A stretch of 64,000 bases of DNA from contig CM075760.1 in assembly GCA_037974335.1 (NCBI GenBank), positions 7,747,432-7,811,431 on the forward strand, written 5' to 3'. This stretch comes from Prionace glauca (Eukaryota > Chordata > Chondrichthyes > Carcharhiniformes > Carcharhinidae). This document shows positions 36,458 through 48,429 of the stretch, piece after piece (the stretch's first letter is position 1; the number at the start of each line of letters is the position of its first letter). The position numbers and the translations under genes are program-made. The notes beneath the pieces are model-generated. The model was not told where the DNA came from and ran no database searches. It saw only the letters and a list, made by a program, of their open reading frames with translations.

Positions 36458-36619
36458 TCTCCTGGAGTCACAGAAATACAAAAATACAAATACTATTAGA
36501 GAAATTTACTGATAGAAGCAATCAGACTTAGACACTTACTCCCACTCACACACAAATTCAAAAGCCAAAATTGTTGTAAGACTCCAGAATAACACACACT
36601 TAGGAGCACTCATCAGGTA

Positions 36620-36680
36620 CTCTGTTGCTCACACACAACACACCCCACACACACACACCCCCGCACGCCCACGCCCTATA

Positions 36681-36722
<42 letters not shown>
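36620..36722. repeat. (CA)n microsatellite
   Basis: A pure CA run of about 40 nt is preceded by impure CA/CCA sequence, in the gene D intron. Confidence 0.9.
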
Positions 36723-36723
<1 letters not shown>

Positions 36724-37380
36724 ATATGCATAGGGATAATGGTGTTAATGGCTGAACTGTCGTTGATAGACATGAGTTGTTGTTACGAGGTTGACTGTAG
36801 GGTGAGAGAAATGGCATTTTTGGACGTGTTGTGCATGTAGTGAACTGTAATGGGTCGAGGCAATCTGGGAAGCCGGAACTGATTCATGCCATGACTAACC
36901 TTTTGATACATTTCATAATATTGAATTTTGGTGTCACCAGACGATAGTCATTAGTCAGCCTGCTTGGCTTTTCCTTTGGTACTGGCCTTTGTTTGAGTTT
37001 TTACCTGGTGCATACATTGGCAACCTTCCTGCCGAGAGAGGACTCATGGAGATGTAAATACAGTAGAGATTCTGTGCTGTCAAGGCATCTGGTTCTCCCT
37101 CTGCCAACAATTAGTATTGTCCAGAGGAAAGGGTCAAACAAACACTGTTTGGCACCAGCTCTGTTGTGGGAGTTGTCAGTGAGCTGTCTGAGAGACAACA
37201 GATGAACACCTACAGGACTCCACTCCAGATCTTCTGTTAGGGTTTCCTGCCTCATCCTGCTTACCCTCCAAATCCTTCACAGGTAGAGGGCTATTTACCT
37301 GTAGCTGAGTGAGGGACAATGTTGAGGACTCCCCAGAAAGCTCTCTCCCAAATGTTAACCTTTGTGTCGCTACCAAGGAG

Positions 37381-37552
37381 CACTACGGTGGCATGGTGGT
37401 TAGCACTGCTGACTCACAGCATCAGGGACCTGTGTTCAGTTCCAGTTTTGGGTCACTGTCTGTGTTGACTTTGTACATTTTCTCTGTGTCTGTACAGGTT
37501 TACTCCAGATGTTCCACTTTCCTCTCACACTCCAAAATACGTGCTGGTTTTA
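37381..37552 (+). repeat. SINE 5' half
   Basis: A tRNA-like head ('ggtggcatggtggttagcac', 'acctgtgttcagttcc') and part of the body lie in the gene D intron, on the sense strand. Confidence 0.75.
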
Positions 37553-37670
37553 AAGAAAATCAAATTGTTGTGTGTGTGTATTTTTTTTATTTTAACTCAT
37601 CGTCAGTCGAATTGGAAATTTCTTCCATTGAATCGTATCTAATTTTATTCTGTATTTCCCTCCCTGACAG

Positions 37671-38569
37671 TGAACGTAATCACAATTGTGACACTGACGA
37701 GCAGAAACTGTGGTCTGTCCAAATGTGTCACTCGTTACCTGGTGGCCATGTCAGTGGGGGATCTGCTGGTCGTTATCCTCGACCTGATATTGAGACACAT
37801 TCCCATTGTTTATCAGGAACACTTTTATTTCGTGCGCTCGCTCCCCGTGTGTAACATCCACGCCGTCCTGCTTTATGCAGCCACTGACTGTTCTGTCTGG
37901 TTCACCGTCACTTTCACTTTTGATCGATTTGTTGCCATTTGCTGCCCCAAGCTGAAAAGTAAATATTGCACTGAGAAATCGGCGGCTATGGTTCTGGGAA
38001 CAGTGACGGTGCTGAGCTGTTTAAAGAACATTATCTGGTATTTTATGTTATTAAATACATATTGGCTGCGGAACCTCCCCTGGTTTTGTGATTTCACAGG
38101 TGATGTTGTGGAATCTCTGGCCTGGGGAACAATTGAGTTCCTCCATTACATTCTAACCCCATGTGTCCCATTCGTCCTGATTCTGCTGCTCAATGCTCTC
38201 ACCGTCAGACACATTTTAGTGAGCAGCAGAGCCCGCAGGAGACTCCGGGCTCACAGCAGCGGGGAGAATCCCAGAGACCCAGAGATGGAGAGTCGAAGGA
38301 AATCCATCATTTTGTTATTTGTTATCTCAGCCAATTTCATCCTCTTATGGTCAACATTCATGATTTATTCAGTATGGAATCGCATGTATGATTTGGGCTA
38401 TCATTTCACATTAGATTTTTTTGTTATGGAATTGGGCTTCATGCTGCAACTCACAAGTTGCTGTACAAATACTGTTATTTATGCCGTGACACAAACTCAC
38501 TTCAGGCAGCAGCTAAAAAATCTACTGAAAGATCCCCTTACTGCAATTTTTCATCTCAATACAGCCTGA
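37671..38569 (+). CDS. GPR139-like G-protein coupled receptor, gene D, exon 2
   Basis: This exon is intact. The acceptor is 'ccctgacag', and G+TG = Val gives VPVNVITIV in TM1. TM2 has AMSVGDLLVVILD. The TM3 Cys is in SLPVCNIH, followed by FTFDRFVAIC. ECL2 has PWFCDF. TM6 is NFILLWSTFMI, and TM7 is NTVIYAVTQ. The third loop keeps the family block ARRRLRAHSSGENP and MESRRKSIILLF. Joined to exon 1 the product is about 366 aa. It is more diverged from A and C than they are from each other. Confidence 0.92.
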
Positions 38570-38639
38570 GAGGAAATGACAACAACAAGACCTCTGACTC
38601 TTCCTATTGGGCATTCAAACTGTAAATCACCAAACAGCC

Positions 38640-39340
38640 TCACAGGGACAGAAAGAGTGAAAGAAAGAGAGAGAGGACAATGTTAGCAACAGTGAGATTG
38701 ATAGGCAGAGAGTGGCACAGAGAGGGAAAGGGACAAAGAGTTGGAGAGCAACAGAATTTGAAAGCGTTTCTAACAGGTACAGGAAAATAAACAGGGAGAC
38801 AGACAGAAAAAAGAGAGACCAAGAAAGAGTCTCACAGAACGAGAGAGACAGAAATAGTGAGGAAAATGGCGAGGGAGATATACAGGGAATGAGAAAGGGA
38901 GACAGAGGAAGACAGATTGGAGGTTGTAATATGAGAGGGAGAGGGAGACAAGGGGGGAAGCGGGAGACAAAAAGTGAGGCAGAGGGAAATAGCCAGAGAC
39001 AGATAGAAACAGAGATATAGAGACACAGAACAGGAGCGAATGGGAAATAGTGAGACTGAAAAAGTACAATGGACAAAGTCAGAGTGAGGTGGGGGAGGCA
39101 GACAGACAAATAAGTAAAAGAGGGACAGGGAGTGGGAGAAGGAGAGTGACACTGAGGTGGGGGGGGGGCAGGAAAGACAGAGGAAGAGGGTAGAAAGAGG
39201 GAGAGTGGGGAAGAGGCGGGGAGACAGCAAAAGGCAGAGTGAAACATTGAGAGAATCAGAGACACAGAGAGACACAGAGAAAGAGTGACAGAGAGAGACC
39301 ACAAGAAACATAGAAAGAGGCAGAGAGATATATTTAAGGA
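38640..39340 (+). repeat. Purine-rich (GAGA) tract
   Basis: About 700 nt of almost uninterrupted A/G on the plus strand ('gagagaca', 'ggagaca' motifs) lie directly after gene D. Open frames on either strand here come from the simple sequence. Confidence 0.85.
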
Positions 39341-39499
39341 CTTTAACGATAATCATCAGGTGGAGCTTTGGAAGATTAGCTCCCTGATTGAGGCGGTTAA
39401 TGCTATCCAATCCGGGAGCCCTGCAGACATATATAATATGGTGTGTCAGGGTAACCAGAATTCAGGGCGTGTACACTCAGGTGTGGATGTGATGGACTG

Positions 39500-39735
39500 G
39501 TGGTTTTATCACCAGAGCATTAATACAGAAACTCATGTTCTGGGCACACGGGTTCCGATCACATCACTGCGGATGGTGGAACTTGAATAAATATATCTCG
39601 TGACCATAAAAAACATTGCCCATTTTCAGAAAGACCCATCTGGTTTATCAGTGTCCTAGGGAAGGGCCACAGCAATGTGGTTGACACTTAATTGCCCTCT
39701 GAACATGGGCAACTAGGCGGCACAGTTGCAAAGGC
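39500..39735 (+). mobile_element. Non-autonomous LINE derivative
   Basis: 'gatggtggaacttgaataa', 'agacccatctggtttatca' and 'gccctctgaacatgggcaac' have the same 5'-to-3' junction as the copy at 22.7 kb. Confidence 0.55.
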
Positions 39736-39779
39736 AGATGCCTTGAGTTAGCTCCAATTAACAGACACTGGTCACATCC

Positions 39780-42545
39780 CCAATGGAAGAGACTGTAATC
39801 ATGAACTTTTTCAAAACTTTCCCAGTGACAGCCAATAATATTCGGCTATGGATACAAAATTACCCAGTCCTCAATAAACTGAAGCAGCGAGCGCTGATGG
39901 GGAAAACCAAAAGGCCGTTACAGCCTGAATTACACCCATATTGGATGGCAGAGAGCAGCTGACTGTGGAAGATGGCACACTCTTATGGGGTTTAAGAGTG
40001 TCACCCTCAGCCAAGGTTCACCATCCCATCCTCGCGGTACTCATGGCCACCCAGGAGTGACAAACTGAAGAACCTCCAAATTGCCACGTCTGTGGCCAGG
40101 TATGAATACAGGGATTTGGTTGTGGGTCAGTGTTGGCAATGTCAACAAGGGACGAATGTCAACAGTCACTACTCTTCACACTTGGGAATGGCTGGAACGG
40201 CCGTAGACGTGGCTGCACATGAACAGTGCCGGACCGTTCATGTGGTCTAAGTTCCTGATGATGATAGATGCTGATTCAAAGTGAATGGCCGTACACAGGG
40301 TGAGTCAATCAAACACAAAGACAAGAGTGGAGAAAGTTCATGCCTCTTTATTGACACCTGGGATCCCGCAGGTGTTAGTTTCTGAAAATGGACCACCCTT
40401 CATGAGCCAGGAATTTGTGCACTGCATGATGTTGAACAGAATTTAACACGTTCGGACAGTGCCTATATTACCCTCTTTCAGCAGCCTGGCAGAAAGAGTG
40501 GCCCAAACACTAAAAACAGGTTCACAAAACCATCCCACAGCCTCCGTTGACACCAAACTATCTAGATTTCTCTTCAATTGCAGGACAACATGCCCCCAAT
40601 CACCACTACCCCCCCCCCCCCCCCCCAAGCAGAGTTGCTCATGATCACTCTTCCCAAAGTTAAGTCTGATTTTCCGAGGGCGGGAGCTGACACCCAGAGC
40701 CGTTCCCACCAACTGGGACAAGCTGTTAAAGGCAGTTGTTAGGCGATTCGTTAAGAATCATGGCAATGGATCCGCGTGGTTATGAGGCACGTACAGGTCA
40801 GGAAAAGGGCCAGTTTCCTCTCAAGTCAGCTTGGGAGATGCCATACTATGGGAATGTTTCAAACATCTACAAGCCATGAAACCCCAAGACATTCAGGGAA
40901 AATCAATTCCCGGCACACCCGGAACTTTGGAATGAATTCCAGGTACTCCGGCTCCTGCTCTCCATCTCCACCAGTGAGAAACTCGGAGTTGAAATGGAAA
41001 CAGTGGGCTTCGAATCTCGACCACATTGTCTCCCGAAAAAGGGAACTCGGGCCACAACGCTCATGGTGGAAGAGGCGAGCTCGGGTCTGCTGAACCCCAC
41101 TCTCTTCCAAGGCTGAGCAGGAGGAACCGGACATAAGAACATAAGAACATAAGAAATAGGAGCAGGAGTAGGCCATCTGGCCCTTCGAGCCTGCCCCGCC
41201 ATTCAATAAGATCATGGCTGATCTGTCGTGACTCAGCTCCACCTTCCCGCCCTCTCCCCATAACCCTTAATCCCTTCTCTTATCAAAAACCCATCAACCC
41301 GTTTCTTAAAAATACTTAGCGAGGCAGCCTCCACCACTTCAACGGGCAAAGAATTCCAGAGATTCACCACCCTTTGAGTGAAGAAGTTCCTCCTCAACTC
41401 TGTTCTAAACCGCTCCCCCTTTATCTTGAGGCTGTGCCCCCTAGTCCTACTGTCTTTTTTGAGCGGGAACAGTGTCTCCACCTCTATCCTATCCATCCCA
41501 TTCATCATCTTATACGTCTCAATGAGATCTCCCCTCATTCTTCTAAACTCTAACGAGTACAAGCCTAGTTTATTCAGCCTCTCCTCATAGCTCAATCCCC
41601 TCAACTCCGGTATCAGCCGAGTAAACCTCCTCTGCACTCCCTCCAGGGCCAAAACATCCTTGCGCAGGTGCGGCGCCCAAAACTGCACACAGTACTCCAG
41701 CTGCGGCCTCACCAATGCCCTATACAGCTGCAGCAAGACCTCCCTACTTTTATATTCAATCCCCTTCGCTATGAAGGCCAGCATCCCATTCGCCTTCCTG
41801 ACCACCTGCTGCACCTGCAAGCTGGGTTTTTGCGACTCATGCACAAGGACCCCGAGGTCCCTCTGCACCGTCGCCTGCTGCAGTTTTTCGCCCCGTAAGT
41901 AATAGTCCTTCCTACCATTCCTCCTACCAAAGTGGACCACCTCACACTTGCCAACATTAAATTCCATTTGCCATTTCCTGGCCCATTCGCCCAGCCTATC
42001 TAGATCCTTCTGCAGACTCTCCACACCCTCCGCACAATTTGCCTTTCCCCCAATCTTGGTGTCATCAGCAAATTTCGACACCCTGCACTCGGTTCCCTCC
42101 TCCAGATCATCTATATAAATGGTAAATAGCTGAGGCCCCAGCACCGACCCCTGGGGCACCCCACTAGTCACCAACCGCCAATCCGAATAGCATCCATTGA
42201 CCCCCACTCTCTGCCTCCTATTTGACAACCAATCCTCTATCCACGCTAACACCCTACCCCCAACTCCATGTCCCCTGACCTTCTGCAATAACCTCTTGTG
42301 AGGTACCTTGTCAAACGCCTTCTGAAAATCCAGAAAGACCACATCCACCGGCTCTCCTCCATCCACTGCCCTAGACACATCCTCATAGAACTCCAGTAAA
42401 TTTGTCAGACACGACTTCCCTTTAATGAAACCGTGTTGCGTCCGCCCTATCAAGCAATTCCCCCCCAGCATTGAAATTCCAAACAAAAGCTTCCAAGGCT
42501 GTCAGCCCTCGGCGGTTACTCAGACCTAGAGGTGGAGGGGTGTAA
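39780..42545 (+). mobile_element. Fossil Ty3/Gypsy LTR retrotransposon, interrupted
   Basis: This is the remnant of the 3' half of a Ty3/Gypsy pol gene. It holds an RNase H-to-integrase spacer, the integrase core, and a region after the integrase. It is broken in many places and looks old. A young CR1-like LINE lies inside its 3' part (41131-42463). The right boundary and any LTR are uncertain; no paired LTRs were recognised. Confidence 0.6.
41131..42463 (-). mobile_element. Young CR1-like LINE, 5'-truncated (copy 2)
   Basis: The minus strand has one open frame of about 400 codons. It covers the RT from GNCLIGRTQHGFIKGK through DFQKAFDKVPH, GVPQGSVLGP and FADD to the C-terminal domain and WNSLPVEVVEAASL. 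The 3' UTR ends in the reversed TTCTTATG tail at 41131. Against copy 1 at 24.2 kb it differs by only a few substitutions and short indels. It cannot move on its own, as ORF1 and the endonuclease are missing. Confidence 0.92.
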
Positions 42546-42889
42546 TAACTTAAAATTGATGAATGAGTTGGACATAGTCAAATATAAACTACGGAACTGA
42601 GGCCTGTGAAATCTGCCTATTGAGGGATCTCCACAAACGTAAACTGCAGAGCGTGCAACGCTGAGAGTTGGGGAAAGTGAGGGAGTTTAGGGAAGTGGAT
42701 AGAGAGGTGTTGCTGTGTCTTGTGTCCCTTACTACCCGTTCCATACTACCATGTCCAGTTGGGTAGGTGTTGACCAGACATTACAGTTCAGAAAGTGACG
42801 TGGGACAAACGGAAGCAGCTGGTTGTTGAAAAGTCCTTGGAAGGAAAACTGGGGGAATTTTCTTAGTAGCTCCTGCTGATGCCAGAGCT

Positions 42890-43075
42890 TCACGAAGCAT
42901 TCCTGATGTTGTTAATGTTCTAGGTACGAATCCCGAAACTGCAGCTGATGGAATTTGAATTAAATAAAAATTGTCTGGAAATAAAAATCTACTGATGACC
43001 ATAAAACCATATTTGATTGTCGAAAGGACCAATTTTTTTCCACTAATGTCCTTTAGGGAAGGGAATCTACTAGGG
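42890..43075 (+). mobile_element. LINE 5' region fragment
   Basis: 'gatggaatttgaattaaat', 'tactgatgaccataaaacc' and 'ccactaatgtcctttaggg' are the 5' portion of the endonuclease-type shark LINE or its short derivative. Confidence 0.6.
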
Positions 43076-43079
43076 AGAG

Positions 43080-45975
43080 GGGAATAAAGCAAAGGTGAAT
43101 TAGCTGAAGTGGAACGAGAGAACAGGGCCAGTAAGACTCAATGAAAGAGCAGAAATAGTGTGGCTCCTAATTAAAGAGGGTCTGGCAGACTGAAATGCAT
43201 TTGTTTCAATACAAGAAGTGTAACAGGTAAGGCTGATGGACGTAGAGCTTGGATTCGTTCTTGGAACTGTGAGGTTGCTGCTATTACAGAGACTTGGTTA
43301 AGGAATGGAGAGAAATGACACCTTAACGTACAAGGATACAGATGATTCAAGCAGGATAGAGAGTGATGTAACGGGGAGGGACATTTTCAAGACTGGTAGG
43401 GAGAATATTGCAGCAGTACTGCAGGAGGACTGCACCCAATGTACTTCGCATGGCTTATACAGCGAGGCAGTATGGGTAGAGTGCAGGAATAGGAAGGCTG
43501 TAGTCACAAGATGCGGCATTTTCTATTGGCCTCCCAACAACCAGCGGGAGATTAAGAAACAGGTATGAATGAGATTTTGACAAGGTGTTAAAGTAACAGG
43601 ATTGTTGTGGTGGGGGAGTTAACTTCCTCAAAATTGACAGGGACTCATTTTGTGCTCAGTGTGTGGATGGGGCAATGTTTGTAAGGAGCATCCAGGAGGG
43701 TTTCTTGAAACATTATATAGATAGTCCAGCTAGGGAAGCGGCTGAACTGGACCTGGCAATAGGGAATCAGCCTGGACAGGTGGTCGACATTTCGGTGAGG
43801 GAGCAGTTGGGGAACAGAGACCATAACTCAGTAAGCATTAAGGTACGGACAGAGAAAGGTAAGCGTAATACTCAAGTGAAGATCCTAAACTGGGGGGAAG
43901 GCTAATTATAACAATATTAGGCAGAAATTGAAGAATGTAGATTGGGGCAGATGTTTGAGAGCAAATCAACATCTGGCACTGGGAGGCTTTGAAGTGCAAG
44001 TTGATAGCAATTCCGGACTGGCACATTCCAATGAAGATGAAGGATAGGTATGGCAAATTTTGGAAACATTGTAAAATGAGATAAATTATGAGCCTAGTCA
44101 AAGCGAAAAAGGAAGATTTTTTCGAGCCTAGGAAGACACAAAGCAATTATGGAATACAAGAAAAAGAAACTTTAGCAAAGAGTAAGGAGGGCTGAAAGGG
44201 GTCACGAAAATTATTTGGCCACAGGATGGAGGAAAATCCTAAGGCGTTTTACATTTACATAAAGGGCAAAAGGTTAGCCAGGGAGAGGGCTGGCACACTC
44301 GAGGATAGGTGAGTGATTCTATGCGTGGAACCAGGGAAATGGCGAGGGATTAAATACTTTACATCAGTATTCACTAAAGAGAAGGACTTAGTGCATGATG
44401 AGTCTGGGAAAGGATGCATAGATAGTTTGAGTCACGTTGAGAAAAAAAGGAGGGGATATTGGTGTTCGTGAGAAACAGTAAGGTAGACAAGTCCCCAGGG
44501 CCTGATGTGATATATTGCAGAATACTGAGACAGGCCAGGAGAAAATTGCTGGGGCCTTGAGAGAAATCTTTGTATCATCACTAGCTACAGGGGAAGCACA
44601 AAGATTGGAGCTGATTTTTGTTTAGGAAGAATAGCAACAAAAAAACAGGTAAACACAGGCCAGTGAGCCTTATGCCAGTGGTCGGGAAATTATTGAAGAC
44701 AGGATTTAAACCCACTTGGAAATAAATGGATGTAGTCGTGGGAGGCACCATGTTGCTTTTTTGAAGGCCCTATCGTGTCTCACTAACTTGATCGAGTTTT
44801 TTCGAGGAAGTGATGAAGATGATTGATGAGGATAGGGCAGTGGATATTATTCAACATGGACTCCAATAAATCCTCTGACAAGGTCCCGCATGGCAGACTG
44901 GTACAGAAGGTGCAGTAAAATGAGATCAGAGGTGAGCTGGCTAAGTGGATGGAGAACTGGGTCAGTCATAGAAAACAGAGTGTCGCTGTGCAAGTGTGCA
45001 TTTCTGAATGGAATGTTGTGGCTCAGGGATCAGTTCTGGTACCTTTGCTGTTTGTCATAGATATATAAATGATTAGAAGGAAATTGGGGAATCAGCTTGG
45101 AGATAATCGGCACATTGGGGGAAAGGTTGGAGAGCAGAGGATGCTGATTTAAGGTAAATGGTGGCAGGGCAAAAAGAACTGATTGGTTGAATGGACGAGT
45201 AATTAGCATATTTGATTTATTGCAGAGAAAAGTAACAAGATCAGTTTTGTTCAGCAGAATGTGAAGAGACAAATGGAAATGATGAAAACGCTACGAAAGT
45301 GAATATAGACGCCGAGGGACTTGAGTGAATCTGTGTATAAATCATTCATGATGTAAGACAGGTTGAGACAGCGTTAAACAAAAAAGTCAATAGTTTTGTC
45401 TATTGGGGAAAAGAATACAGAAGCAAGGAAGTTGTGCTAAATTTGTAGAAAACGCTTTGAAAATCATCAACCGAAAAATTCGGTCCAATTTTCGGCACCG
45501 AACGTAAGGCAGAATGTAAAATCAATAGGCTGGGTGTAACGTAAAACACGAGAATAAGTCCAGCTATCAGAAACTTCGGTGACGAAAATATTTTGGAGAG
45601 GTTCGGACTAATTTCCTTGACAGGAAGTTGCTGATGTGACTTTAATCAGACATTCAAAATCCTGAGGGGTGTTGACAGAGTAGTTAGAGGGAAACTCTCA
45701 ATGGCAGAAGGATCTTGACACAGAGGGCGCGGGTTGAAGTAATTTGGTGAAAGAAGACTGGAGACATCACGAAAAACATTTTCAGACAGTGAGTGATCAA
45801 GATCTGGAATGTGCTGTTTGAGAGTGTGGTGCAGGCAGCGCCAATTAATGGTTTCCAAATTTGATTGGGTAATTGTCTGAAAATGAACAAAATGCTAGAC
45901 TGTGGGGTACAGAGTGATATTGGATGAATTCCTCCTTTAAAAGGCCAACACAGACATGACGCTTCAAAATGTCCT
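43080..45975 (+). mobile_element. Old CR1-like LINE, nearly full ORF2 length
   Basis: The order fits a CR1 ORF2. The endonuclease segment has 'ctattacagagacttggtta', AELDLAIGNQPGQV and GNRDHNSVS near 43250-43860. The pre-RT segment is near 44200-44420, and 'aagtccccagggcctgatgt' at about 44489. The RT segment has 'acaaggtcccgcatggcaga' at about 44878. The C-terminal and 3' region runs to about 45975. It has many frame breaks and is much older than the copies at 24 and 41 kb. Confidence 0.75.
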
Positions 45976-46299
45976 TCTTCGCTGCTGTAAATACTTTATC
46001 AATGTTGAAAGGGAGACAGTGGCATAGAGTTAATATCCCTGCGAGAGTAATTCCGAAGATAGGCAAATTTCTCAAGATATATATTCAAATCCAACTACAA
46101 CAGGTTTTAAAATGCAATTACAATTTTGAATGTAAAGCTCGTTTCCTTAATTGCGGTCATGAAGATTCTCTAATACTCTGCAGAAAAGGAAACCTTTCAT
46201 CATTCCCCAGTTTAGCCCAGAGGTGACTCCAGGCGCGCATGTGTTGGGCGATTACGTGCCTTCTATGATGGTCTAGAAAACCAGCAAATTCAAGGTATT

Positions 46300-46808
46300 A
46301 GCGATTGCCAATATATGCTGGCCTTACCAGCTGGGTATACAGCCCATGAAAGAATAAGAAACAGCAACTGAAATCAGCATTTCACAACACCTGCGATAGC
46401 AAAGCTCGTCCAGGAGATGGCAGTGAAACAGCGCTTAACTTCTTTTGGCACGACACGATACACCTGTAATTCTCAGCCTTCTTATTCTTATTGATACAAA
46501 GGATTGAAACATCTGCAATCTCCAGAGAAGGAGCAATATTCCTGTTGAACCGTTACATTCACCAATTCCATGGTAACCATCCTATATACTTTCTACTGTC
46601 TATAGGTTGTACAATCTCGGTAATACGATGAATCAGGATCAGGTGCATCATAAGGGTGGCCAGACCTTATGATATAAACAGTGATATTGTCTGGTGAACA
46701 TGGACTGCAGCGATTCAAGATTGCAGCTCATCACCACTTTGTCAGGGGCAATTAGAGAAGGACAACAGATGTCAGTGCTGCCCACAACCTATAAATGATT
46801 AAAAATTA
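46300..46808 (+). mobile_element. Two LINE 3'-end scraps
   Basis: Both 46302-46365 ('atatgctggccttaccagc') and 46707-46808 ('catggactgcagcgattcaa' ... 'ggggcaattagagaagga') match the 3' end of the endonuclease-type LINE. The DNA between them is anonymous. Confidence 0.5.
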
Positions 46809-46809
46809 T

Positions 46810-47610
46810 GCAGTAACAACTGAGACAGAATCTAATCTAATATAGACAGATATGCTAGCAGAATCATGACATAACCTGACTGGAAGAGTCATGTAAAGCA
46901 ATGTATGAGATCTCTAGAGTAAGAGAGACAGAGCATGATATAATGTATAAATAAGCAGTTTTTTCTGTGCGTGTGATAATTCTAGAAAAAGGAATTTGTC
47001 CAGTGATGACCAGCAGGTGTCAAATGAAGCAACATCAGATACAGGTTTGAATTCACAACTGATGTGTAACGCTTTCCAAAAATAATAATCGAGAATTAGA
47101 ACATTATAATTTGAATGACTGGCTCCAGTGTATCACTAACAGAGACAGCTGGGCCTGGAGTCAGACTGGGACCTGATATAAAGAAGCAATCATTTCTGGG
47201 GTCTTGGCGCAGGTTTCTTTGTAATGACGAACGATGCAGGGATTTGTGTGGCAAACACAGATTGGAAATCCCATGGCAACCTCAGGAGTGACTGACTCCA
47301 CCCGACTAAGAGCTGCTGTTCTCAAGGAAGGGAGTGGGGGTTAATCATAACGGACTTCATAAAGTTCTGTTATCTGAGATAACAATGATGAATCTGTCAG
47401 AGGAACAGAAAACCATCTGTTCCTTCTCATTCTTACAGGCAGTTCCACATATATAGACACAATTAGGACTCAATATGAAAAACTTCATCGGATGAAAAAA
47501 AACAGTGCAATAAATATTGAGGGTAACTGTGTTTTTCCTAGGCAAGTTCGATCCAATGCTCATTTGTTCAAGGCCTTGGCCTGTAAATAGAATTGAATTT
47601 CGGAATGGTT
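46810..47610. other. Anonymous DNA
   Basis: No gene or repeat family was recognised. Confidence 0.35.
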
Positions 47611-47614
47611 CCTA

Positions 47615-48035
47615 GCAATTACACACACATACACACACACATTCAGGCATACACAAACACACACACACACATTCACACACACACACACACACACATTTAG
47701 GCATACACACACACATTTAGGCATACACACACACACACACATTTAGGCATACACACACACATTTAGGCATACACACACACACACATTTAGGCATACACAA
47801 ACACACACACACATTCACACACACACACATTTAGGCATACACACACACATACACATACACACATTTAGGCATACACAAACACACACACACACATTCACAC
47901 ACACACACACACACACATATTTAGGCATACACAAACACACACACACACACATTCACACACACACAGACATACACACACGCATTCAGGCATACACACACAC
48001 ACAAACACATTTAGGCATACACACACACACAAAAT
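47615..48035. repeat. CA-based minisatellite with ATTTAGGCAT spacer
   Basis: Units of (AC)n followed by ATTTAGGCAT or ATTCAGGCAT, with some ATTCAC units, recur about fifteen times over roughly 420 nt. Confidence 0.9.
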
Positions 48036-48229
48036 TTTTTGTCAAAAGATATTAGCACAAGACGGCAGCTGTAAAAAGATTGTACTTATTCAGTCTTATT
48101 GAAGGATAGGGAGAGGCACAAAGCGAATGCTAGGACAATTATATAGACGAACCATCAAAATGGTCCCATTCTCAAATTCTAATCTCATGAAGGGTATATC
48201 TAATTTATTTTCCAAAGTTACTGTGAAAT

Positions 48230-48425
48230 CGGGTACGATCATCCTTTCAAGCTGTTCATTCCAGTTCATAACAACTCTTGTGTAAAAGTAAATGACCCCA
48301 TTTCAGTCTCTCTGCTCAGTAAAATAAATCTGTGCCCATGGGTTGCTGACCGTCCTCCTAATTGAAATATTCTCTCTTTAATTAACCCACTTACAGCTTC
48401 ATGAGTTTGAATACTGATAGAAGTG
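48230..48425 (-). mobile_element. CR1-like LINE fragment
   Basis: Reversed blocks 'gttcattccagttcataaca' and 'aaataaatctgtgcccatgg' follow CR1 3' coding order. Confidence 0.5.
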
Positions 48426-48429
48426 TTCA

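Noticed and set aside
38627-39410. Long minus-strand frames rich in Ser, Leu and Pro
   Set aside because: They are the complement of the purine-rich tract after gene D and resemble no protein.
47615-48035. CRISPR-like regular spacing of ATTTAGGCAT
   Set aside because: The repeats are short, the spacers are CA microsatellite, and the DNA is vertebrate.
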